NCBI GenBank assembly: GCA_050084985.1
Contig: JBITNC010000002.1
Coordinates: 5,394,001 to 5,458,000, forward strand
Length of the DNA: 64,000 nt
From: Nageia nagi
Taxonomy: Eukaryota; Pinophyta
Direction of reading: 5' to 3'
Shown here one piece after another: positions 35,287-44,930 of this stretch. The number at the start of each line of letters is the position of its first letter. Position 1 is the first letter of the stretch. The notes beneath the pieces were generated by a model. The model searched no databases, was not told where the DNA came from, and saw only the letters and a program-made list of their open reading frames with translations. A program made the position numbers and the translations under genes.

Positions 35287-38200
35287 ATGGTTGAAACCTT
35301 CGTTCCCAAGCACATACTCGATGGTTCCAACTTTGGAATATGGGAACCACGTATGAAAGCCGAGTTACAAGCAAGAAAGCTATGGCAGACAGTTAGTGAA
35401 GATGCAGTTGCTCCTACCGATGAGAAGGCTCTTGAAGTATACAACTCAAAGAATGAGTTAGCAACTTCTATGATATACCGTGCAGTTTCAGATGATGTCC
35501 TTCTCATGATTTCTTCATCAACTTCAGCAAAGGAAGCTTGGGATCGGTTAAAGAAAATCTACCTTGGGTCCAAATTTTCAAGGAGGTTTACCATTCTACA
35601 AAAGTTGTTGCAGTATCGACAAAGTGAAGATGAAAGTGCCTCCATCTACTTAAACAAAATCATTGACCTCAGGACACAACTGGTTGGTTGTGGATGCAAC
35701 TGGATCAATGATGAGTTCATGGTCTTCATCATTCTACAAAGCCTTACTTCAAAGTTCAGCAACTTTGTCACAGTTATGGAAACAAGGCTTGATGATGAAG
35801 AAGATGTCATCTCACTAGATAACCTTTCAAGACTTCTTTTAAAGCATGAGGAAACTTTGAACAAGAAAATGTTGAACCTTTCTCCAAAGGACCATAGCAT
35901 TGCTCTAGGAGCAACCAAAACTCCTTTCAAGAAAAAGTTCAAACATTACAAATTCAAAGACAACAAGTCCTCATCTACCTTCAGGAAGTATGACAAAAAG
36001 GGCAACAACAACAACAATCATGGCAACTACAGGCACAGGAATGATAAAGCAGGATCAAGCAATCCAACACCTCAAGAAAAGTTTGATGGGAATTGTAACT
36101 TCTGTGGCATATTTGGGCACAAAGAGTATGATTGTCGCAAAAAGAAATTTGCTCAAAAAGGAAAGGGAAATGCAAATATGAGAAATTTCAATAATAAAAA
36201 GAAGAACAAGCATGCTGCTTCTGTTGCCTACTACTCAATGACTCAAACTATTTCAAATGATTGGATTGTTGATACAGGATGCACTAATCACATGTGTTAT
36301 GAAAAAGATAAGTTTGAAAACTTTCATAAGTACAAAAAGGATGCAGTTGTGATAGGTGATAATACAGTCCTTGATGTTCACGGAATAGGAAGTGTGAAGA
36401 TTCATGGAAAGACTCTTGATAATGTCTTTTATGTGCCTAAACTAAGGATGAATCTCATCTCCGTGATTCAAATTACAAGGAAAGGATGCTCATTTGAGTT
36501 TACCTCACACTCTTGGTGTGTTAAGAAAGGACTTGCCACTTTGATGAAAGGATCAGTAAAGAATGACCTTTATATTGTGGATCAAGTACCTTCAAAGATT
36601 TGTCTTGCTACAAATGTTTGTTCAAAAGGTAATCTTTGGCATCAACGATTAGGACACCTTAACCACAAGAGTATTCAAGTTATGAAAACTCAAGAACTTG
36701 TGGAAGGTTTACCTAATATTTCACCCACAGTTGGTCTTTGTGAAAGGTGCATTCTAGGAAAGATGCATAGGCAAAAGTTTGAAAAAGATAAGGCAACTCG
36801 GGCTACTTGTCCTCTTCAACTTGTGCATTCAGATTTGATGGGTCCTTTTCAGACTAAGTCACTAGGTGGAGCTTCTTATGTTCTGACCTTCATTGATGAC
36901 TTCAGTAGGATGACATTTGGTTATCTACTTGAGCACAAGGATCAAACTTTTGACAGGTTTCAAGACTTCAAGGCACTTGTTGAAAAACAAACTGATTTTA
37001 AGATCAAAATGCTGAGATCGGACAATGGGGGTGAATATAATAGCAATGAGTTTAACAACTTTTGTGTTAAACACGGGATTAAGCGACAATTCACAATCCC
37101 TTACACCCCTCAGCAAAATGGAGTTGCTGAAAGGAAGAATCGCACCATTATGGAAATGGCAAGATGCATGTTGGGTAACCTTCCTAGTTTCTTATGGGGC
37201 GAAGCTGTTCACACTGCTATTCACACCCTAAATAGGTGTCCTACTAAGGCAGTTGAAGGTAAAACTCCATATGAAGCATGGACAGGAAAGAAACCTAACC
37301 TCTCACACTTCAGAATCTTCGGTTGTGATGCATTTACCTTCATTACCTCAGAGAAAAGAAAGAAGCTAGATAAACGATCAGAAAAATGCATCTTTGTGGG
37401 GTATGATAATCAGCATAGAGGTTACAGGCTCTACTCTTCATCCCATAAAATAGTCTTTGTGTCTAGGGATGTTAAGTTCAATGAACTTTCTGAGGATACC
37501 ACCTCTCATGCTGAAGTGTCTGATACAGATGATTCTTCGCCTGCACCTAACTGGTTGGATGATCATGTAGAGAAGTCACCACAAGAGCAAAATTCTCCAG
37601 CACAGAGAATTACAAGAAGTATGACCTTGAATAAATCCTTATTTGCCAAAATTGATAATATGCATGAGCCATCAACCTTCAAAGAAGCTTCCAAGCAAGA
37701 GTGTTGGATGGAAGCTATGAAAGTTGAGTATGAGGCTCTCATGAAAAATGAAACTTGGGATTTGGTTCCTTATCCCAATGAGAAAAATATGATTGGCAAT
37801 AAATGGATATACAAGGTCAAGTACAATTCTGATGGAAACATTGAAAAATACAAGGCAAGGTTAGTAGCCAAAGGATTCGCTCAGAAATATGGTATTGATT
37901 ATGAGGAAACCTTTGCTCCTGTAGCCAAGATGCCTACTGTCAGAATAATTCTTGCTCTTTCTGCAGCTCAAGGATGGAAAGCTTTTCAACTTGATGTCAA
38001 AAGTGCATTTCTCAATGGGGACTTAGATGTTGAAATCTACATGAATCAACCAGAAGGATTTATTCCAGAAGGAAAAGAGACTCTTGTGTGTAAGCTAAAG
38101 AAGTCTTTGTATGGACTTAAGCAAGCACCTAGAGCATGGTACAAGAAAATTTTAGGATTCTTTGCAGATATTGGTTTTTCCAAGTGCTTCTCAGATTCAG

Positions 38201-39213
38201 ATCTATATGTACTCAATCAAGGAAAAGACGTGGTCATCATTCTCCTTTATGTGGATGATCTTCTCATAACAGGCAATAATATTGAAATCATCCAAGAGTA
38301 CATCTCCAAACTCAAGGCAACATTTGAAATGACTGATTTAGGTCTATTGCATTACTATCTTGGGATGCAAGTATACCAACACAAAGATTGTACTTATCTT
38401 AGTCAATCTAAGTATATCTCAGACATCTTGCAAAAGTTTGGAATGGAAGAGTGCAAATATGCTGCAATACCTGTTTCTCCTGGAATTGTTGTATCACTGA
38501 GCTCAGATTCTCAGTTGGCTGATGCTACAGCTTATAGACAATTGATTGGTAGTCTTCTGTATCTGACTATCTCTCGTCCTGATATTGCCTTTGCAGTGAA
38601 TCTCATGGCACGATTCATGCAAAAACCATATGTTGAACACCTCAATGCTGTTAAGCAAATCTTGAGGTATGTCGCAGGGACTAAGGATCTTGCTCTTAAG
38701 TATTCCAAAGTGCCCTCGATTGTTCTCTCAGGGTTCTCAGATTCTGATTATGGGGGAGATAGAGATGACAGAAAATCAACCTCTGCATATGTGTTTAGCA
38801 TTGGTTCAGGTGCTATCTCTTGGGCTTCCAAGAAGCAACCTACAGTGACTCTTTCTACCACCGAAGCCGAATATCGAGCCATGTCTGTTGCCACCCAAGA
38901 AGCTATTTGGCTAAGACATCTTCTGAACGAAATTGGGTATCAGCAAAATGGCCCATCTCTTATTTCGTCAGATAATCAATCGGCTATCTCTTTGGCTAAG
39001 AATCCTGTGTTCCATCAGCGAACCAAACATGTAGAAATCCAAGCTCATTTTATCAGGGAGAAGGTTCTAGATGACATCATACACTTGCAGTATTGTCCAT
39101 CTACTGAAAACTCCGCTGCTTTGTTCACCAAGCCCCTTCCTGAAGCTCAGTTTTGCAAGCTTAGGGATTCTCTAGGGTTGGTGAAGTTGCCCTCAAGGGG
39201 GAGTGAAGTTTAA
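35287..39213 (+). CDS. Copia gag-pol polyprotein, uninterrupted
   Basis: One 1308-codon frame. I chose the ATG at 35287 (CAATGG context, just before the conserved VETFVPKHIL) over 35203, which would add 28 residues that are poorly conserved in type. Residues numbered from 35203: gag UBN2-type region about 60-240; CCHC knuckle 298-311 (CNFCGIFGHKEYDC); protease DTG at 357-359; integrase HHCC start about 480 and D544, D607, E643; RT YVDD 1016-1019; RNase H D1180, E1221/E1223, D1257. The fourth RNase H position, normally Asp in the ADLFTKPL motif, is Ala at 1306 (39118-39120). No other disabling change was seen. It would encode capsid, protease, integrase and RT for cytoplasmic particles and nuclear integration. 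Confidence 0.95.
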   Translation: MVETFVPKHILDGSNFGIWEPRMKAELQARKLWQTVSEDAVAPTDEKALEVYNSKNELATSMIYRAVSDDVLLMISSSTSAKEAWDRLKKIYLGSKFSRRFTILQKLLQYRQSEDESASIYLNKIIDLRTQLVGCGCNWINDEFMVFIILQSLTSKFSNFVTVMETRLDDEEDVISLDNLSRLLLKHEETLNKKMLNLSPKDHSIALGATKTPFKKKFKHYKFKDNKSSSTFRKYDKKGNNNNNHGNYRHRNDKAGSSNPTPQEKFDGNCNFCGIFGHKEYDCRKKKFAQKGKGNANMRNFNNKKKNKHAASVAYYSMTQTISNDWIVDTGCTNHMCYEKDKFENFHKYKKDAVVIGDNTVLDVHGIGSVKIHGKTLDNVFYVPKLRMNLISVIQITRKGCSFEFTSHSWCVKKGLATLMKGSVKNDLYIVDQVPSKICLATNVCSKGNLWHQRLGHLNHKSIQVMKTQELVEGLPNISPTVGLCERCILGKMHRQKFEKDKATRATCPLQLVHSDLMGPFQTKSLGGASYVLTFIDDFSRMTFGYLLEHKDQTFDRFQDFKALVEKQTDFKIKMLRSDNGGEYNSNEFNNFCVKHGIKRQFTIPYTPQQNGVAERKNRTIMEMARCMLGNLPSFLWGEAVHTAIHTLNRCPTKAVEGKTPYEAWTGKKPNLSHFRIFGCDAFTFITSEKRKKLDKRSEKCIFVGYDNQHRGYRLYSSSHKIVFVSRDVKFNELSEDTTSHAEVSDTDDSSPAPNWLDDHVEKSPQEQNSPAQRITRSMTLNKSLFAKIDNMHEPSTFKEASKQECWMEAMKVEYEALMKNETWDLVPYPNEKNMIGNKWIYKVKYNSDGNIEKYKARLVAKGFAQKYGIDYEETFAPVAKMPTVRIILALSAAQGWKAFQLDVKSAFLNGDLDVEIYMNQPEGFIPEGKETLVCKLKKSLYGLKQAPRAWYKKILGFFADIGFSKCFSDSDLYVLNQGKDVVIILLYVDDLLITGNNIEIIQEYISKLKATFEMTDLGLLHYYLGMQVYQHKDCTYLSQSKYISDILQKFGMEECKYAAIPVSPGIVVSLSSDSQLADATAYRQLIGSLLYLTISRPDIAFAVNLMARFMQKPYVEHLNAVKQILRYVAGTKDLALKYSKVPSIVLSGFSDSDYGGDRDDRKSTSAYVFSIGSGAISWASKKQPTVTLSTTEAEYRAMSVATQEAIWLRHLLNEIGYQQNGPSLISSDNQSAISLAKNPVFHQRTKHVEIQAHFIREKVLDDIIHLQYCPSTENSAALFTKPLPEAQFCKLRDSLGLVKLPSRGSEV
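39195..39205 (+). other. Internal polypurine tract copy inside the end of pol
   Basis: AAGGGGGAGTG, identical over 11 bases to the sequence at the 3' LTR junction (40157-40167), lies in the last codons of pol. The same pair exists in Copia 2. The two copies bracket the 3' module. Confidence 0.85.
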
Positions 39214-39272
39214 ACTTTTGTTAGTGATGACAACTTCACCTCTAAGAGGCCTTTTTTGATTGTACATTCTAG

Positions 39273-39680
39273 ACCTCCGTGGTAAGTTTGCTCTGCGTGA
39301 CAAACTTGTTGTACAATTGTTGTTATAGAGTGTTGATTATTTGATACCTCAGTGGTAAGTTTGCTCTGCGTGAGAAACTTGTTGTACAAATTTTGAGCAT
39401 ATAATTAATATACCTCCGTGGTAAGTTCGCTCTGCGTGACGAACTTATTGTACATTCTATACCTCCGTGGTGAGTTTGCTCTGCGTGAGAAACTCGTTGT
39501 ACAATTTTTATGCTCTATACCTCCGTGGTGAGTTTGCTCTGCGTGAGAAACTCGTTGTACAATTTTTGAGCATATAATTTAATATACCTCCGTGGTAAGT
39601 TCGCTCTACGTGACGAACTTGTTGTACATTCTATACCTCCGTGGTGAGTTTGCTCTGCGTGAGAAACTCGTTGTACAATT
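39273..39680 (+). repeat. Hairpin repeat array, seven units, between pol and 3' LTR (Copia 1)
   Basis: Each unit reads ACCTCCGTGGT, then a 24-nt hairpin, then GTTGTACAA. Hairpins are at 39284-39307, 39357-39380, 39423-39446, 39472-39495, 39530-39553, 39597-39620 and 39646-39669. The loop CTCTGCGTGA is almost constant (one CTCTACGTGA). Stem pairs are AAGTTTG/CAAACTT, AAGTTCG/CGAACTT or GAGTTT/AAACTC, so substitutions occur on both arms together. Linkers alternate between about 25 and 45 bp. Confidence 0.92.
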
Positions 39681-40156
39681 TTATGCTCTATTTTTAAAAA
39701 TCAACACATGTCTATATACAACAGGTGACTATGAGTAATGGCTTGGCATCTCTGTGATGGCTTATAGTGCACCATTGATCAGTTATTTATAAGATGGCAT
39801 TATTTGATTCTCTTATTTGAATATATGATGCATCTAACTGATTTTGTTCATGAGTTGCTTGTAGCATGCAGGATCTTCTTCAGAAATGCAGGTTACTCAC
39901 CTTGTGAAAGCAAGCTCATGGAGACTCACATGTCAGCTTAAAGTTGATCGACTACTATGTACAGTGAAACCAGTTGTGGTTAATGATTGTATTGTAAACC
40001 ATTTTCGTCAAATGGTAATGAAGTGAGTCTCATACTAGTTCTCAAAAAGATTCTCAAAATATGTAAAAGTTCTCATCTCCACTTGTATCTCTATGGAGGA
40101 GAACTCTCTCTTACTCTCTCTCTTCTCTCTTCTACGCTCTAACCCAATATTGCATT

Positions 40157-40165
40157 AAGGGGGAG
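40157..40165 (+). other. Polypurine tract of Copia 1
   Basis: AAGGGGGAG directly abuts the 3' LTR start TGTTAG and would prime plus-strand synthesis. Confidence 0.9.
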
Positions 40166-40663
40166 TGTTAGAATTTGTAATGAAATATTGTAAATATCTA
40201 TACTCCTTGTAAATTCAATTAATCACTTAAGGGTATGTAGATACCTTAAATGATTAATAGAATTCTTTAATGTATAGACTTTGACTTTACCAAAGGAGTT
40301 AGTTGGTAGGTTGAAGTTTGGTGGTACATTTAATGTAACCCTAACCTTACCCTTGGGTTAAAGGAAGGTTAGGGAGGTGCTCTCAAGCTATAAATAGAGG
40401 GCCTCTCCTCATGTAAACATATCTAAGTTTTGAGTAAGATTACTCTACTTGGTTGTGTAGGAGAGAGCTAGAGAATAGTTGTAAGAGAGACATAGATTTG
40501 AGAATAAGAGAGCTAGTTGTGGATGTACTCCCAAGGAGGGAGGAACCACATTATATTGGTGTCATATTGTGTGAATGATGTTCTTAGAATTATAGATGTG
40601 TAATCTTGAGTTTCCTAGTCTAAGGTCCTAGAGGATTTGTTTAGTTATAGTTCAAATCCTTCA
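40166..40663 (+). repeat. 3' LTR of Copia element 1
   Basis: 498 bp, identical by eye to the 5' LTR except for position 222 (G here, C at 32032). Confidence 0.97.
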
Positions 40664-40689
40664 GTTTATTTATTATTTCAAAATGATTT

Positions 40690-41045
40690 TGGTGCATGGT
40701 AAGGAAACACATACTTGGATCATAAGTGGAGCCTCCAAATCAACATGAACACATATTTTGATGAAAGAGAAAGAGTTGCATTCATAGGTTTAATTATAAG
40801 CACATAAGTATACCCCTATGGAGTTTCCTATGGCCTTGTATGCCTCCTCATTCTATAGTTTGATTACCAAGTCAATTAAGTGGACCCAAGTTGGAGCTTT
40901 TGTGTGGCTTCTTTGCCTAGTTTGAAGCTAGGATGCCATGGCTTCATAAATAAGCTAGCTCTCCCAAGGAACCACAAGCTACCTTAGAACATAACATCCT
41001 TATCAGGAGGTTGTGTAATTTCAATTATGAATTTTTTTCATCAAA
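40690..41045 (-). pseudogene. LINE ORF1 DUF4283-like part, separated from its zinc knuckle
   Basis: Minus-strand reading gives SLWFLGRASLFMKPWHPSFK and, further on, YVFMLIWRLH and KYVFPYHAPKSF with intervening stops. The GPW-like then PWxPxF pattern is characteristic of DUF4283 in plant LINE ORF1 proteins. The CCHC knuckle that should follow directly lies at about 31785, on the other side of Copia element 1. Confidence 0.65.
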
Positions 41046-42789
41046 TCCTAATTATTATATAGTTGAATTCATAAAATTTTCTTTTTTCATAAGAATTATA
41101 CCTAACAAACCCTAATCTATAACTATTGAGAAGACAATAAATTTTATCTAATAATTTAAGTATCTAAATGTATTGTTAATTTGAATCTTTGTAAGAGATT
41201 AAAAAATTATCAAATATATAAGACCATATAAAGTAAGGTATAAATATCTTTATGGTAGGCCACTTTGAGGGTGCTCCCTCTTTTAGAGTAAATATTTCAA
41301 TATTGTATTAATCCTCATCATGCATTCCCCTTCACAAGGTATTACTTGTTATGAGCCTAATCCTTATTATGTAATACATTCATACTGATAATTTCAAAAT
41401 TGAATTTATCTTCTTTATTTATTTCTAAAACGTATTTCTCCATATTTTATTTACTTTAACATGGTAGGAGTCCTTAGTTATCCTTAATATGTTGCGACAA
41501 ATCCATATTCAAGGATCTTCTTAAGTTTGGTAATGATAATTTGTTTTTCTTTTACATTTCAATCCTTTTTCTCCATCCCTTCAAACTAATTTTCTATCTT
41601 TCTCAAAATTCACTATAATTTATTCCAATTTCATGAACCATGAATAATAAAGGAGTTGATTGACGAAAGCAATTATTAGAATAAGTGTTAACCCATTTAT
41701 TTTATAAACATGGTTATTCCATCTATAATGTAAGGTTTGAATTTATTAATCATCTTATACTATTTATTTATTTAAATAAATAGATAAAAAGAATAATATT
41801 AATGTGCCTTTGAATTTATTTGTACCATTATATTTTATTTTCCATTTGAAGGGTAATAATTTTCTCATACAATAATGTATTCTTATGTCATTTTCAATGT
41901 TGGAAAGAAGCGAGAGAGAGGTCCATATTGGTGATATAAAACTTAACTTTTGTGAGTTTTGAATTTTTACCTTTATAATGATTTGTAAATTCCATTTTGG
42001 ATCACACCTTCCTATTGAGGGAGCTTTTGGTCCCACAAAAGCTTATCCATAATTGAGGTGAGAGGTAGGTTCTCTCATCATCTTTAACCACCAATTTTTT
42101 CATCTTCTACAATATAGAGATCAAAATGACTTTATGGATATATCCTAAAAATTTAGATCACCAAAAAGAGATTTATATTTTTTATGCACAAGAGGATTAT
42201 TGTAATAAATTGGTGACATCTTGATCATTTGCATCATGGAGTATTTTTCTATCCAACTAATCAATGCACAAATAGTTGCACAGAGAAAGAGTAGGATTTT
42301 ACCTCCTTGAGATACTTCGTTTGTATCAAAGTCCTCTGATTGTGAACATGAGCAACAAGAAAAGTTTTTATTTTATTTAATGGTAATTATTGATTTTTAT
42401 CGATCTTCTTCTTAACTATGTCTAATAGGAGTGGTGTGTTGTTTTATTTTTATAAGAATTTGCTATGAATTCTCTTCCATCTTTGATGAGAAGGCATTGA
42501 TTCTTCTCTTTGTAGAGGATCATTTTAGGATCAAATAAGAAAGGAATTCCATGAATCCCAAGTTGCACTATATCAATAAATAACTTCATCTATGGGAATT
42601 AGCGCTTTGGATAACTTCAACTTTAGGAACTCAAAATTTACTTAACATTTTTACGATCAATAAAATTAGTGATTTTTATTTATCCAATCATCAATTGTAA
42701 CTACAAGAGTTGCATGGTTCTTTATGAAATTTCTATAATATCTTATGGATTATAGCTATTTATAACTGTATTTGAAGGTGGGATATTCA

Positions 42790-43110
42790 ATGGATTGCCA
42801 CTTTCTAGATGCAACATCAATCCTTCTTTGCATGTAGTATGACCCAAAAGTACACCATATATTATGGAGAATAGATATTTCTTTAGTTCAATATAATTTG
42901 TAGTCATCTACATCTTTTGAATATTAATCTTAGTGCATGGATATGGTTCTTTAGCATACCAAATATAGTCTAATCATCAAGATAGACCATAAGAAAATCA
43001 CCAATGAACTAAATGCATTCACCATAATGGGAAAAACAATGTAGGGGCATTCTTTAACCCAAATGGTATCACATTATACATATAGGATCTCCACTCTATA
43101 GTGAATTTCA
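42790..43110 (-). pseudogene. Ty3/gypsy reverse transcriptase fragment
   Basis: Minus-strand reading across several frames gives VIPFGLKNAPT (43072-43040), then MVNAFSSL, KEPYPCTKINIQKM and GVLLGHTTCKEGL (about 42855-42815). These match the palm (Val-Met-Pro-Phe-Gly-Leu-X-Asn-Ala-Pro) and the Gly-His-X-Val-Cys-Lys-Glu-Gly block of plant gypsy RTs. The YxDD catalytic segment is damaged. Confidence 0.7.
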
Positions 43111-43152
43111 TTTTTGGATGATCCTTTTATGCAGATTCACATTTCTATAATT

Positions 43153-43615
43153 TTTGTGTGTTGAATCACCATGAGACTAATCCAATTTATTTTATTCATT
43201 GACAAGATAATACTTATGTTAAGCATTTTATAAATTCCATCTTTAACTTTAATTTTAATATTGGGATTTAGATGATAAGGTTTTTGTTTCCTAGGTTTTC
43301 ATTTTGATTTAAGTTGAATATGCATGACTTTTGTCTCATTCTTCATTCCTTTAATTCCATTATATCCTTAGTGTATAAATCCAATTTGTGTTATGTTGAA
43401 TTATCACGGGATTAATACAATTTGTGTTATATTTTAACAAGATAAAACTTGTGTTAAACATTTTATAATTTGCCTCTTTAACTTTGAGTTTAATATTAGG
43501 ATAGAGACGATAAGGTTTTTGTTTCCTAGGTTTTCATTTTGATTTAAGTCGAATATGCATGAATTTTGTCTCATTCTTCATTCCTTTAATTATATTATAT
43601 CCTTAGGGTATAAAT
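43153..43615. repeat. Tandem duplication of about 230 bp beside Copia 2
   Basis: 43153-43380 and 43385-43615 align throughout and share GATAAGGTTTTTGTTTCCTA and GTCTCATTCTTCATTCCTTT. Both end in GTATAAAT, and the TAAAT of the second copy is the left target-site duplication of Copia 2. Confidence 0.85.
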
Positions 43616-44105
43616 TGAAGGATTTGAACTAGATCTAAACAAATCCTCTAGGACCTTAGACTAGGAAACTCAAGTGTACACAAGATAACACAATCACTCA
43701 AGATAACACATCAATATAATGTGGTTCCTCCCTCCTTGGGAGTACATCCACAACTAGTTCTCTTATTCTCAAATCTATGTCTCTCTTACAACTATTCTCT
43801 AGCTCTCTCCTACACAACCAAGTAGAGTAATCTTACTCCAAAACTTAGATATGTTTACAAGAGGAGAGGCCCTCTATTTATAGCTTGAGAGCACCTCCCT
43901 AACCTTCCTTTAACCCAAGGGTAAGGTTAGGGTTACATTAAATGTATCACCAAACTTCAACCTACCAACTAACCACTTTGGTAAAGTCAAAGTCTACATA
44001 TTAAAGAATTCTATTAATCTCTTAAGGTATCTACATACCCTTAAGTGATTAATTGAATTTACAAGGAGTATAGATATTCACAATATTTCATTACAAATTC
44101 TAACA
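43616..44105 (-). repeat. 3' LTR of Copia element 2
   Basis: 490 bp, ending in CTAACA on the plus strand next to the polypurine tract (44106-44114). It differs from the element 1 LTR by scattered substitutions and by a replaced segment of 40-50 bp close to the 3' end (43671-43713). Confidence 0.96.
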
Positions 44106-44599
44106 CTCCCCCTTAATGCAATATTGGGATAGAGCGTAGAAGAGAGAAGAGAGAGAGTAAGAGAGAGTTCTCCTCCATAGAGATACAAGTGGAGATGAGA
44201 ACTTTTACATATTTGAGAATCTTTTTGAGAACTAGTATGAGACTCACTACATTACCATTTGACAAAAAATGGTTTACAATACAATCATTAACCACAACTG
44301 GTTTCACTGTACATAGTAGTCGATCAACTTTAAGCTGACATGTGAGTCTCCATGAGCTTGCTTTCACAAGGTGAGTAACCTGCATTTCTAAAGAAGATCC
44401 TGCATGCTACAAGCAACTCATGAACAAAATCAGTTAGATGCATCATATATTCAAATAAGAGAATCAAATAATGCCATCTTATAAATAACTGATCAATGGT
44501 GCACTATAAGCCATCACAGAGATGCCAAGCCATCACTCATAGTCACCTGTTGTATATAGATATGTGTTGATTTTAAATAGAGCATAAAAATTGTACAAC

Positions 44600-44880
44600 G
44601 AGTTTCTCACGCAGAGCAAACTCACCATGGAGGTATAGAATGTACAACAAGTTCCTCACGCAGAGCGAACTTACCACGGAGGTATATTAATTATATGCTC
44701 AAAATTTGTACAACAAGTTTCTCACGTAGAGTAAACTCACCACGGAGGTATAAAATGTACAACAAGTTTGTCACGCAGAGCAAACTTACCACTGAGGTAT
44801 CAAATAATCAACACTCTATAACAACAATTGTACAACAAGTTTGTCACGCAGAGCAAACTTACCACGGAGGTCTAGAATGT
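44600..44880 (-). repeat. Hairpin repeat array, five units (Copia 2)
   Basis: Minus-strand hairpins occupy 44837-44860, 44764-44787, 44715-44738, 44649-44672 and 44600-44623, with the same loop and the same flanking ACCTCCGTGGT and TTGTACAA words as element 1. Two units have AAGTTTG/CAAACTT stems, one AAGTTC/GAACTT, one GAGTTT/AAACTC, and one GAGTTT/AAACTT, which pairs with a terminal G-U in RNA. Confidence 0.9.
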
Positions 44881-44930
44881 ACAATCAAAAAAGGCCTCGT
44901 AGAGGTGAAGTTGTCATCACTAATAAAAGT

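Larger units (their letters stand above)
31811..40663 (+). mobile_element. Copia element 1, full length, recent insertion
   Basis: An 8853-bp Ty1/copia retrotransposon with 498-bp LTRs (31811-32308 and 40166-40663), flanked by the 5-bp duplication GTTTA (31806-31810 and 40664-40668). Order: 5' LTR, primer-binding site, 2.96-kb leader, uninterrupted gag-pol, 0.95-kb 3' module with hairpin repeats, polypurine tract, 3' LTR. The LTRs differ by eye at one position (C at 32032, G at 40387), so the insertion is young. The same family is present inverted at 43616-52408. Confidence 0.97.
27262..41050 (-). mobile_element. L1-type LINE, old, split by Copia element 1
   Basis: Minus-strand domains in order, skipping the insertion at 31811-40663: ORF1 DUF4283-like region (about 41040-40690), ORF1 CCHC zinc knuckle (about 31785-31745), endonuclease (about 31130-30780), reverse transcriptase (about 29750-28650), C-terminal zf-RVT-like region (about 27840-27650), and a poly(A) tail seen as a T-run at 27262-27272. 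The LINE itself is about 4.9 kb. Many stops show it is long dead. The 5' boundary is approximate and no target-site duplication was identified. Confidence 0.8.
41050..43615 (-). mobile_element. Ty3/gypsy remnant, 3' side (minus), interrupted by Copia 2
   Basis: It contains a recognisable reverse transcriptase block (42790-43110), with AT-rich decayed sequence on either side. The gag-like part of what is probably the same element lies at 52771-54100, beyond Copia 2, in the same orientation and in the right order. Confidence 0.55.

Noticed and set aside
35250-37116. Several antisense open frames within gag-pol
   Set aside because: They are shadows of the conserved sense frame and occur in both Copia copies for that reason.
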